Origin: an uncultured Collinsella sp. | Lineage (GTDB): Bacteria; Actinomycetota; Coriobacteriia; Coriobacteriales; Coriobacteriaceae | NCBI GenBank assembly: GCA_905209455.1 | Contig: CAJLTA010000018.1 | Location: 1-42,199 of the forward strand | Length of the DNA: 42,199 nt | Reading direction: 5' to 3' | Shown: positions 7,726 through 15,899 of the stretch, one piece after another | Layout: each line of letters begins with the position of its first letter | How positions within the stretch are numbered: position 1 is the stretch's first letter | Translations under genes and position numbers: made by a program | The notes under the pieces: model-generated | Told to the model about the DNA's origin: nothing | Database searches by the model: none | What the model saw: only the letters and a program-made list of their open reading frames with translations

Positions 7726-9879
7726 TTACTGAACTTTGCTGGCGAACTCGAGGTATTGCATGCGCTGCAGCTTGTCGATCGTCGAGGCGTATGGGCTGTC
7801 TTCAGATTCCAAGTCGTAGCGCAGCCCGTCGGCACCAAGATAGCCGGCGACATTGATGGTGGGCACATCTGACCTTGTTGCAAGCAGGGCCTTTTGATAG
7901 TCAGTGAGCGGGGCGCCGATCTTATTAAGGGTAATAGCTGCAATCTCGTTTGCCCCGACGGTGTCGTAGACGTTGAGCTCGGTATTGCCGGCGATTTCAT
8001 AGTTAGCCCAGACGAAATAGGTCGACTGATAGATACGGAAAGCGTGGCTTGCCGTATCTTCCTGAGGGTACAGCTCGTCGTTGAGAGTCGTTGCGGCGCT
8101 CGGCTGATGGTCGCCAAAAAAGACAAGAACAACCGGTCTGCCGATATTGCGGAGCTCGTTGATAAAGTACTCGAGGTCCCGGTCGGATGCATTGATGCAG
8201 GTGAGATAGGTATTGAGCGCGCTATTGGCGCCCTCGCTGGCTCCCTCGACCCAATAGTTTGTCAGCTCTTCGGCGGGAACGGTGCCATAGTCGTAGCCGC
8301 CGTGATTTTGCATCGTGACGTCAAAGATGAACTGCGGGGCTTCGTCGGTTCTGAGCAGGTCGAGTATCTTGTCGTAGGTGGCGTAGTCGCATACGCCGGC
8401 ATGGTAATAGGGCGCACCTTCGAAATCGCCGATTGAAAGAAAGTCTCCAAAACCCAGCTGCTGATAGATTTTATCTCGATGGTAGTTGACGGGGTTTTGC
8501 GGGTGCATAGCGGTAGTGGTATACCCGAGCTCTTTAAGGTCCTTTGCCAGGCTGTTGACGCCATTCATCTGATACAGCTGATAGGGGATTTTGCCTAATC
8601 CGACAAAGGCCGTTGTCGCTCCGGTCAAAAATTCGAATTCGGAGTTCGCCGTTCCGCCACCGGTGACCGAAGCGAGCATGGTGCCGCGAACAAGTGTGTC
8701 GGGAAGCGAGTTGTAGAATGCGGGACCGGTGTACCCGGCCGCCTGGAGCTGCTCAAAGCACGAAAGGTCGCTAAAACTCTCGTTCATGACGGCAACAATC
8801 GTCGGCTTGATTTCATTGAACTGGGCAACGGCCGCCGCGCGCTGCTCGCTCGAGCCATACGTGCTGTCGTAGGCGGCGGCGAGCTCCTGCTCGATGCTCT
8901 GCGCCTCATCGGGCGTATAGTCTTCGGGCTTTTCAATGGGCAACTCGTTGACCATTTCGGTGAACGAAGTGATAAAACCCTGAGACGCATACGTGGTGAT
9001 GGGCTGCCAACGGTCAAATCCAAAATCCAGCGACTGCTCCAAGTCGATGTTGGAAAAGCCCAAGAGCCCCACAACGGTCACTAGCAGAAAAGCGCAGAGG
9101 TTAGCGGCGATTGCGGGGAAGACATGGGCGGGCGTACGGAGCTTTCGCGGTCGGATAAGCGAAAGAAGCCCCAGGGAAATCTCCAGCAGGGCGAGTGAGG
9201 TTACGATTCCTGCAGTGAAGGTGAACTCATATCCCTCACTTACTTCCATTGCGGTGCCCAATGCCAAAATGTCGCTCGGCAGGATGGCCTCGCCTTTAAA
9301 CGTTATGACGAAGTGCTCGGCAATGCCAAGGGTACAACAGACGACGGGCACGAGGGCCATGACTCCTCCATGACGCTGTCCCAGCAAATAAAGGGAGAGC
9401 AGAACCGTCGCGAGCAGCCCAACGGAAAACCCGAATGAGTTGGCGGGAATGCGATAGAACGTTTCGTTGCAGGCAATTTCGAGTGAAACGAACGAGAGCG
9501 CTGAAACAGCGGCGACGACAAGGATGTCGCGGCAAATACAGGCAACCGTTCCCGTCGCAAGATCGGTTTGGTCGATAAGTCCCGAAACCAAGGGCTCGAC
9601 AAGAAGTATGACGGCGGCAGCACCGAGCGCCGAATAAGAAAGGACCCATAGGGAACAGTCCTCATTTACGAGCAATTGATTCGTAATCCATGCAGCTACC
9701 ATGCCGAGCGGGATGAGGAGCATCGCGCACCAAAAGACGCGGGCAATGGGCGGTTTTTCGTTGTGTTTGATTGAAAAATACACGCGCACGACGACGGCGG
9801 CCACGATAAGGACGGCGATGAATATGGGCAGATTGGCCATGCCACTCGAAGTGATTTCAAGGGGGATATCTTCGGTCAT
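7726..9879 (-). CDS. LtaS-like membrane phosphoglycerol transferase
   Basis: A 717-residue member of the alkaline-phosphatase/sulfatase superfamily in the LtaS/MdoB group, which moves glycerol-phosphate from phosphatidylglycerol onto a glycolipid or polymer outside the cell. The N-terminal half (to about residue 275) has roughly eight hydrophobic segments. The outer catalytic domain starts near residue 345 and shows NESFSD (metal-binding Glu), GGGTANSEF with probable nucleophile T410, TMQNHGGY (His), and FFGDHQPS with D590/H591. All expected metal and catalytic residues are visible. The ATG has an AGAGG site upstream on the minus strand. Coriobacteriia are not textbook lipoteichoic-acid makers, so the acceptor is unknown. 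The gene is divergent from uvrA, with 193 bp between them. Confidence 0.85.
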   Translation of the reverse strand: MTEDIPLEITSSGMANLPIFIAVLIVAAVVVRVYFSIKHNEKPPIARVFWCAMLLIPLGMVAAWITNQLLVNEDCSLWVLSYSALGAAAVILLVEPLVSGLIDQTDLATGTVACICRDILVVAAVSALSFVSLEIACNETFYRIPANSFGFSVGLLATVLLSLYLLGQRHGGVMALVPVVCCTLGIAEHFVITFKGEAILPSDILALGTAMEVSEGYEFTFTAGIVTSLALLEISLGLLSLIRPRKLRTPAHVFPAIAANLCAFLLVTVVGLLGFSNIDLEQSLDFGFDRWQPITTYASQGFITSFTEMVNELPIEKPEDYTPDEAQSIEQELAAAYDSTYGSSEQRAAAVAQFNEIKPTIVAVMNESFSDLSCFEQLQAAGYTGPAFYNSLPDTLVRGTMLASVTGGGTANSEFEFLTGATTAFVGLGKIPYQLYQMNGVNSLAKDLKELGYTTTAMHPQNPVNYHRDKIYQQLGFGDFLSIGDFEGAPYYHAGVCDYATYDKILDLLRTDEAPQFIFDVTMQNHGGYDYGTVPAEELTNYWVEGASEGANSALNTYLTCINASDRDLEYFINELRNIGRPVVLVFFGDHQPSAATTLNDELYPQEDTASHAFRIYQSTYFVWANYEIAGNTELNVYDTVGANEIAAITLNKIGAPLTDYQKALLATRSDVPTINVAGYLGADGLRYDLESEDSPYASTIDKLQRMQYLEFASKVQ

Positions 9880-9914
9880 GGACGTTCCTCTGTTACAGCA
9901 AATTAAGTTCAGTT

Positions 9915-9928
9915 TTAGATTACTCTAA
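9915..9928. promoter_or_regulatory. Small inverted repeat in the divergent promoter region
   Basis: TTAGA-TTAC-TCTAA is a 5-bp inverted repeat in the AT-rich part of the 193-bp spacer between the LtaS-like gene and uvrA. It could bind a regulator of the minus-strand gene. The length is too short to be sure. Confidence 0.2.
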
Positions 9929-9997
9929 CCTTTCCACGGCATTTCGAGAAACAAAGCACCCGATACGCAAAGCAAAAGGTCTGCGAATCTTGTATTA

Positions 9998-10011
9998 CGA
10001 ACATCTGTGCG
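9998..10011 (+). promoter_or_regulatory. LexA-box-like site upstream of uvrA
   Basis: CGAACATCTGTGCG resembles the Gram-positive/actinobacterial SOS box (core GAAC-N4-GTTC) with one core mismatch (GTGC for GTTC). It lies about 60 nt before the uvrA start, and uvrA is a common SOS gene. No similar site was found just upstream of uvrB. Confidence 0.35.
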
Positions 10012-10072
10012 CGTTGAGTGCGCTAAACTCATCGACAGTGTGATTTGAGGTTATAGGAGGCAAGGAGCTTCC

Positions 10073-12949
10073 ATGTCTGATTCTTCTATCGTTATTCGCG
10101 GCGCGCGCGAGCATAACCTGCGCGATATCGACGTTTCCATTCCGCGTGACCAGCTCGTGGTCATAACCGGTCTTTCCGGATCGGGCAAGAGCTCACTGGC
10201 GTTCGATACCATCTATGCCGAGGGCCAGCGCCGTTACGTCGAGAGCCTTTCGAGCTATGCGCGTCAGTTTTTGGGCCAGATGGACAAGCCCGATCTGGAC
10301 TCGATCGACGGCCTGTCGCCGGCTGTGTCGATCGATCAGAAAACGACGTCCAAAAACCCACGCTCGACGGTGGGCACCGTAACCGAGATTTACGACTATC
10401 TGCGTCTGCTGTTTGCTCGCGTGGGAACGCCACACTGTCCTGAGTGCGGTCGTGTCATTGAGCGTCAGACGACCGATCAGGTCGCCGATAAGGTGCTGGC
10501 GGCGGGGGAGGGCCGTCGCGCGTTTGTGTTGGCGCCGGTGGTTCGTGGACGCAAGGGCGAATATGCCAAGCTGTTTGAGGACCTGCGTGCGGAGGGCTTT
10601 AGCCGTGTGCGCGTCGACGGCGAGGTGCGCTCGCTTGACGACCCGATCGACCTGGACAAGAAGTTCAAACACGACATTGAGGTCGTGGTCGACCGTATCG
10701 TGATTCGAGAGAACTCCCTGGGTCGCATTGCCGAGTCCGTTGAGCAGGCGACGGCACTGGCGCACGGTAACGTGAACGTGTACATGCTGCCCGAGCGCGA
10801 CGCTCCCGAGGGAACCGAGGGCGAGCTGCTGGAGTATTCGCTGGCACTGGCGTGCCCGGAGCACGGGCATTCCATCGACGACCTGCAGCCGCGCGATTTC
10901 TCGTTCAACGCGCCCTATGGTGCATGTCCCGAGTGCGATGGCCTGGGCTTTAAAAAGACAGTCGATGCCGAGGCGCTGATTGAAGACCCCTCAAAGTCGA
11001 TTGCCGACGGAGTCTTTGGCAGCCTGTTCGGCAATTCCAACTATTATCCGCAGATTTTTGCTGCGGTCTGCAAACACTTTAAGGTGAGTGCCGATACGCC
11101 ATGGGAGGACCTGCCCCCGCGGGTGCATCGTGCGTTTTTGGATGGCATGGGCGACAAGAAGATTTCGGTGGACTATCAAAAGCTCGACGGTCGTCGCAGC
11201 CAGTGGGACACCAAGTTTTCGGGCGTGCGCAATATCCTGTACGAGCGCTATACCGAGACGACCAACGAGAACACTAAGGCGCGCCTGGAGAAGTACATTC
11301 GCGAGGAGCCGTGTTCGAGCTGCCATGGTGCTCGCCTGCGCCCCGAGATGCTCGCCGTCACCGTGGGCGGCAAGTCCATTTATGAGGTTTGCTGCCTGTC
11401 GTGCCGCGAGTCGCTCGAGTTTTTTGAGGACCTTGAGCTCACCGAGCGTCAACAATTCATCGGCGGTCGTATCGTCAAGGAAATCCTGGAACGCTTGCGT
11501 TTTCTGGTTGATGTCGGCCTTGATTATCTGACGCTCGATCGTGCTTCGGCGACGCTTTCCGGCGGTGAGGCGCAACGCATTCGCCTGGCTACGCAGATCG
11601 GTGCGGGCCTCATGGGCGTTCTCTATATTCTGGACGAGCCTTCGATTGGTCTTCACCAGCGCGACAACGAGCGGCTGATTAAGACACTCGAGCGCCTGCG
11701 CGATATCGGCAACACCGTTATCGTCGTTGAACACGATGAGGACACGATTCGCGCTGCCGACTATGTGATCGATATGGGGCCAGGCGCGGGCGTCAACGGC
11801 GGGCACGTGGTCGCCGCGGGAACGCCCGCTGACATCATGGCGTGCCCCGAATCAATGACGGGTGCCTATCTGACCGGCAAGCGAATGATTCGAGTTCCCA
11901 ATGAACGCCGCAACCCCGGACGTGGCTGTCTTAAGATTACGGGAGCATGTGCCAACAACCTCAAAAACGTTACCGCCAAGATTGAGTTTGGCACGCTTAC
12001 CGTCGTAACCGGCGTATCGGGATCGGGAAAGAGTTCCTTGGTCACCGATACGATTGCGCCTGCCCTCACCAACGCTATCCATCGCTCTACGCGTCCCGTG
12101 GGCCCGTTCAAAAAAATCGACGGTATCGAGTGCATCGATAAGGTGATCGATATTGATCAGTCGCCAATCGGCCGTACGCCGCGGTCGAATCCCGCTACCT
12201 ATATTGGTTTGTGGGACGACCTGCGTGCGCTGTTTGCGAGCACGCCGGAGTCGAAGGCGCGTGGCTACTCGCCGGGACGCTTCTCCTTTAATGTGAGCGG
12301 CGGACGCTGCGAGGCGTGCAAGGGCGACGGCCAGATCAAGATTGAGATGCACTTTCTTCCCGATATTTATGTTCCCTGCGAGGCTTGTGGCGGCAAGCGC
12401 TATAACCGCGAGACGCTCGAGGTTACCTATCGTGGCAAGACTATCTCGGACGTACTTGACATGAGCGTGGCCGAGGCACTGGCTTTCTTTGGGAATATTC
12501 CGCAGATCAAGCGAAAGCTTCAAACCCTGTATGACGTCGGCCTAGGTTATGTGAGCTTGGGCCAGCCCGCCACGACGCTCTCGGGTGGTGAGGCGCAGCG
12601 CGTAAAGCTCGCCAAGGAGCTTCATCGTCGCCAGACAGGCAAGACGTTCTACATTTTGGACGAGCCTACGACCGGTCTTCATTTTGAGGACGTTCGCCAG
12701 TTACTTGATGTGTTGCAGCGTCTAGTCGATGCGGGCAATACGGTGTTGGTGATCGAGCACAACCTCGATGTCATCAAGGTCGCCGACCGTCTGATCGATA
12801 TGGGTCCCGAGGGTGGCAACGGTGGCGGAACTGTCGTGGTCTCGGGTACGCCAGAGCAGGTTGCGGCATGCCCGCAGAGCTATACCGGCAAGTTCTTGGC
12901 GCCGTTGCTCAAACGCGATAAGGAGCGTCAAGCGCAACTCGATGCCTAA
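10073..12949 (+). CDS. uvrA: UvrABC excinuclease subunit A
   Basis: ATP-dependent damage sensor of nucleotide excision repair; a dimer that finds lesions and loads UvrB. The 958-residue product has two ABC ATPase halves: Walker A GLSGSGKSSLAFDT near residue 33 and GVSGSGKSSLVTDT near residue 646, each with an LSGGEAQR signature further on. Paired CxxC zinc modules are visible (CPEC...CPEC near 120, CSSC and CLSC near 415-440, CEAC...CEAC near 745-770). Length and order are standard. ATG 10073 has AGGAGGCAAGGAG upstream. The gene is monocistronic: a stem-loop follows, and its promoter region holds an SOS-like site. Confidence 0.97.
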   Translation: MSDSSIVIRGAREHNLRDIDVSIPRDQLVVITGLSGSGKSSLAFDTIYAEGQRRYVESLSSYARQFLGQMDKPDLDSIDGLSPAVSIDQKTTSKNPRSTVGTVTEIYDYLRLLFARVGTPHCPECGRVIERQTTDQVADKVLAAGEGRRAFVLAPVVRGRKGEYAKLFEDLRAEGFSRVRVDGEVRSLDDPIDLDKKFKHDIEVVVDRIVIRENSLGRIAESVEQATALAHGNVNVYMLPERDAPEGTEGELLEYSLALACPEHGHSIDDLQPRDFSFNAPYGACPECDGLGFKKTVDAEALIEDPSKSIADGVFGSLFGNSNYYPQIFAAVCKHFKVSADTPWEDLPPRVHRAFLDGMGDKKISVDYQKLDGRRSQWDTKFSGVRNILYERYTETTNENTKARLEKYIREEPCSSCHGARLRPEMLAVTVGGKSIYEVCCLSCRESLEFFEDLELTERQQFIGGRIVKEILERLRFLVDVGLDYLTLDRASATLSGGEAQRIRLATQIGAGLMGVLYILDEPSIGLHQRDNERLIKTLERLRDIGNTVIVVEHDEDTIRAADYVIDMGPGAGVNGGHVVAAGTPADIMACPESMTGAYLTGKRMIRVPNERRNPGRGCLKITGACANNLKNVTAKIEFGTLTVVTGVSGSGKSSLVTDTIAPALTNAIHRSTRPVGPFKKIDGIECIDKVIDIDQSPIGRTPRSNPATYIGLWDDLRALFASTPESKARGYSPGRFSFNVSGGRCEACKGDGQIKIEMHFLPDIYVPCEACGGKRYNRETLEVTYRGKTISDVLDMSVAEALAFFGNIPQIKRKLQTLYDVGLGYVSLGQPATTLSGGEAQRVKLAKELHRRQTGKTFYILDEPTTGLHFEDVRQLLDVLQRLVDAGNTVLVIEHNLDVIKVADRLIDMGPEGGNGGGTVVVSGTPEQVAACPQSYTGKFLAPLLKRDKERQAQLDA

Positions 12950-12971
12950 TACATAGGTGTTTTTGAAACAT

Positions 12972-13013
12972 GAGCGCCGCCGATTCCTTGCGATTCGGTG
13001 GCGCTCTCTTTGT
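12972..13013 (+). terminator. Terminator of uvrA
   Basis: GAGCGCCGCCGA (12972-12983) pairs with TCGGTGGCGCTC (12995-13006) with one G-U pair, followed by the weak U-tract TCTTTG. Confidence 0.75.
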
Positions 13014-13042
13014 CGAGATAGCGTATGCCGCGCAAATGGACA

Positions 13043-13048
13043 TATACT
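13043..13048 (+). promoter_or_regulatory. Candidate -10 box of the ybaK-murJ-uvrC unit
   Basis: TATACT lies 38 nt before the deacylase start in a locally AT-rich stretch. No convincing -35 hexamer is seen at the right distance. The same hexamer precedes uvrB, rapZ and the second oligopeptide operon. Confidence 0.35.
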
Positions 13049-13085
13049 TAAAAATTGCGTTCTTATATGAGGGAAAGGATATGCC

Positions 13086-13586
13086 ATGCCGAAGGCCGTG
13101 AAGACGCCAAAGACCAACGCCATGCGTGAGCTGGAAAGCGCCGGCATCCCCTATGTTCTCCATACGTACGAAGACGATGACGACGAATCGTCGGGGCTGG
13201 GCGTCGCGATTTCCGAGCAGCTTGGCGAGGAGCCCGGTCAGGGATTTAAGACCCTGGTCTGCACGACGCCGTCCAACGATCATGTCGTGTGCTGCATTCC
13301 CGTTGCCGACGAGCTCGACCTCAAGGCCGCCGCGCGCGCCGCAGGCGAAAAGTCGCTGACCATGATGCATGTCAAAGATTTGCTTGCCGCGACGGGGTAT
13401 GTCCGCGGCGGTTGCAGTCCGGTCGGTATGAAAAAACGCTTCCGGACTCTGATCGATGAGACATGCGTCCTTTGGGATACCATTTTTATCTCGGGTGGCA
13501 AGCGCGGCTATCAGCTTGAGCTTGCTCCCGATGACTTAGTTGCATTTTGCGGGGCGACGGTTGCCCCGATCACGAGAGAGGACTGA
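13086..13586 (+). CDS. ybaK: YbaK-type aminoacyl-tRNA deacylase (Cys-tRNAPro)
   Basis: A 166-residue YbaK/EbsC-family protein that hydrolyses mischarged tRNA in trans, classically Cys-tRNAPro made by prolyl-tRNA synthetase. The sequence shows the family core: FKTLVC, VVCCIPVADELDLKAAARA, the GYVRGGCSPVGMKK loop with the conserved Gly-Cys/Ser-Pro segment, and the ending GKRGYQLELAPDDLVAF. Length is typical. ATG 13086 has GGGAAAGG upstream. It ends 3 nt before murJ and probably shares its transcript, an order with no obvious functional reason. Exact tRNA specificity (YbaK against other INS-superfamily members) is inferred only from overall similarity. Confidence 0.88.
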   Translation: MPKAVKTPKTNAMRELESAGIPYVLHTYEDDDDESSGLGVAISEQLGEEPGQGFKTLVCTTPSNDHVVCCIPVADELDLKAAARAAGEKSLTMMHVKDLLAATGYVRGGCSPVGMKKRFRTLIDETCVLWDTIFISGGKRGYQLELAPDDLVAFCGATVAPITRED

Positions 13587-13589
13587 GCG

Positions 13590-15893
13590 ATGCCGCAGGA
13601 AGAATCAAAGCGCGGAGCTCACTTTGCAAAAGGGTCGGCTCCTCAGACGCCCGCGCCCGAGGCCGCTTCGTTCGATAACGAGATTCGAAACGCCTGGTCC
13701 GCTGCCGCTGACCCGGGCGAGACGGCCGTGTACTTGCGTGCCGCCGGTGCCGGCACGGCACTTCCCCGTACGGTTCTTTCTTCGGCTCGTCCCGATGAGA
13801 CGGCTGTCTTTTTGGCCGCCGCTCAATCGAGCGCCAGCGTGATGCCGATCGCCTCCGAGGCTCCTCGTGCGCCGCGTCCCGATGAGACGGCGGTGTTTTT
13901 GATGGCAGCCCAGGGAAAGAGCACACCGCAGAGCGCTCCTGCCGCTCATTCCGCCAAGCCCACGGCTCATGATGATGGCGAACCGCTTCTTTCGGATGAC
14001 GAATGGTCGCCGCTTGGTTCGACCGATCCCGTCGAGGGCGTGGCCATCGACGGTGATGACGACTGGGACCCTCTGTCGTTTTCTGCCCGAACCGTCGCCG
14101 CCAATGAAGTTGACACGGTGTTTGGCGACCATGCCATATTCGATGATGATGCCGTATCCGGTAACAACATGCCGAACAGCGATGACGCCGCACCTGCTGA
14201 TGACGCCGTTTTGGTTGACGATCCCTTTGCGATGACCGGCTCCTTTGCCGTCGTGGACGATTTGCCGCCACAAGATGAGGTTTATGAGGACTCTCAGGAC
14301 GACGTAGACGATATGGGTTCGTCGGACTACTCCACGGTTGGTCGTTCTGCTGGCCTTATGACCGTGCTGACCATCGTGTCGCGTGTCACCGGGTTTATCC
14401 GCACGTGGGCCATGGCGGCCGCCATCGGTATGTCGCTGCTCTCGTCCTCCTATCAGGTTGCCAACAACCTGCCCAACATGCTCTACGAGCTCGTGATGGG
14501 CGGCATGCTCGTTACGGCGTTTTTGCCGGTGTATATGGGCGTGAGGCGCGAGCAGGGCCGTGAGGCATCGAACGAGTATGTCGGCAACCTGCTCGGTATT
14601 CTGCTTCTGCTGCTGGGCGGTATCTCGCTGCTGGGCACCGTGTTTGCTCCCGGCTTTATTTGGACGCAGTCGTTCCTTTCGGGCGATGGCGGCAGCATGG
14701 ATACCGCTGCGTTCATGTTCCGCTTCTTTGCTATCCAAATTCTGTTTTATGGCTTGGGCTCGGTGTTCTCGGGCGTTCTCAACGCACACCGCGACTACTT
14801 CTGGTCGACGTTTGCCCCGGTTCTCAACAATGTCATCGTCATCGCCAGCTTTATGGGCTTTGCTCCCATGTCTGCACAATTTGGCGAGCAGGCCGGTATT
14901 ATCTTGATCGCAGCTGGTACGACCCTCGGCGTCTTTGTCCAGATGGCCTGCCAGATTCCCGCGCTTGGCAAGCATGGCGTGCATCCTCATATCCATATCG
15001 ACTTTAAGGACCCCGCGCTGCGACAGACGATCGCGCTTGGTATCCCGACGCTGCTCGCCACGGTGTGCATGTTTGTCTCGACCTCTATTACCAATGCCGC
15101 CGCGTTGGTGGTGCAGCCCGAGACCGGCCCATCCGTCATTGCATATGCGCGCCTGTGGTACACATTGCCCTATGCGCTGATCGCCGCCTCGCTTTCGACG
15201 GCACTCTATACCGAGCTCTCTCACGATGCGCAGGAGAAGGATTACGACAGCGTCCGCACGGGTATTTCGCGCGGTGTCGCCCAGATGCTCTTCTTCCTGA
15301 TTCCGTTTGCGATGTATCTGATCGTCTTCGCCCGTCCGCTCAACATGATCTACTGCGCCGGCAAGTTCGATGAATCCGGTGTGGCGCTGGTGTCGGAGTT
15401 CCTTATCTATCTGGCACTTTCCCTGCCGCTCTACGGCGTGGTCGTGCTGATGCAGAAGAGCTTCTCGGCCCTGCTCGATATGAAACCTTATAGCCGCTAT
15501 TGCCTGTACTCCGCTATCGGTCAGGCCGGTTCGGTGCTGCTGTTTGGCGTGGTGCTGGGCTACGGTATGCCGGCAATTGCGCTTTCGTACGTCGTTGACT
15601 ACGTGGTCTTGGTCGGATGCTCACTGTGGTGGCTGCGCCGTCGTCTGCATGGCCTTCAGGTCAAGTCTATCCTGCACGGCGGTTTCTTCGGCCTGTTGTT
15701 CGGTGGCTTGGGCGCTGCCGCGGGCGCCGGCGTCATGTGGGCACTTGAGCACTTTGTCGGACTGCTTGGCAGCTCGATCCTCATTACCCTGGGCTACGTT
15801 TGTGTTGCAGGCGTCGTCTCGCTCGCTGTAACTTTTGGCCTTGCCTTCGTCTTTAAGATGCCCGAGGTCTCGGCGCTGCTTCGTCGCAAGTAG
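13590..15893 (+). CDS. murJ: MurJ/MviN lipid II flippase with acidic N-terminal extension
   Basis: Flips lipid II, the peptidoglycan precursor, across the membrane. The core from about residue 247 to the end has the MurJ/MviN fold: RVTGFIRTW at the first helix, NNLPNMLYELVMGG, and about 14 hydrophobic helices. Ahead of it is an unusual soluble, Asp-rich tail of roughly 245 residues, very likely cytoplasmic. It carries three copies of a [DG]ETAV[FY]L motif (44-49, 70-75, 99-104) and two copies of DD[ED]W[SD]PL (136-142, 156-162). Mycobacterial MviN also carries an extra cytosolic region, at its C-terminus, that is phosphorylated by PknB and bound by FhaA; an analogous role here is inference. 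The gene starts 3 nt after ybaK and its stop abuts the uvrC start region. Confidence 0.93.
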   Translation: MPQEESKRGAHFAKGSAPQTPAPEAASFDNEIRNAWSAAADPGETAVYLRAAGAGTALPRTVLSSARPDETAVFLAAAQSSASVMPIASEAPRAPRPDETAVFLMAAQGKSTPQSAPAAHSAKPTAHDDGEPLLSDDEWSPLGSTDPVEGVAIDGDDDWDPLSFSARTVAANEVDTVFGDHAIFDDDAVSGNNMPNSDDAAPADDAVLVDDPFAMTGSFAVVDDLPPQDEVYEDSQDDVDDMGSSDYSTVGRSAGLMTVLTIVSRVTGFIRTWAMAAAIGMSLLSSSYQVANNLPNMLYELVMGGMLVTAFLPVYMGVRREQGREASNEYVGNLLGILLLLLGGISLLGTVFAPGFIWTQSFLSGDGGSMDTAAFMFRFFAIQILFYGLGSVFSGVLNAHRDYFWSTFAPVLNNVIVIASFMGFAPMSAQFGEQAGIILIAAGTTLGVFVQMACQIPALGKHGVHPHIHIDFKDPALRQTIALGIPTLLATVCMFVSTSITNAAALVVQPETGPSVIAYARLWYTLPYALIAASLSTALYTELSHDAQEKDYDSVRTGISRGVAQMLFFLIPFAMYLIVFARPLNMIYCAGKFDESGVALVSEFLIYLALSLPLYGVVVLMQKSFSALLDMKPYSRYCLYSAIGQAGSVLLFGVVLGYGMPAIALSYVVDYVVLVGCSLWWLRRRLHGLQVKSILHGGFFGLLFGGLGAAAGAGVMWALEHFVGLLGSSILITLGYVCVAGVVSLAVTFGLAFVFKMPEVSALLRRK

Positions 15894-15899
15894 GTGCGT

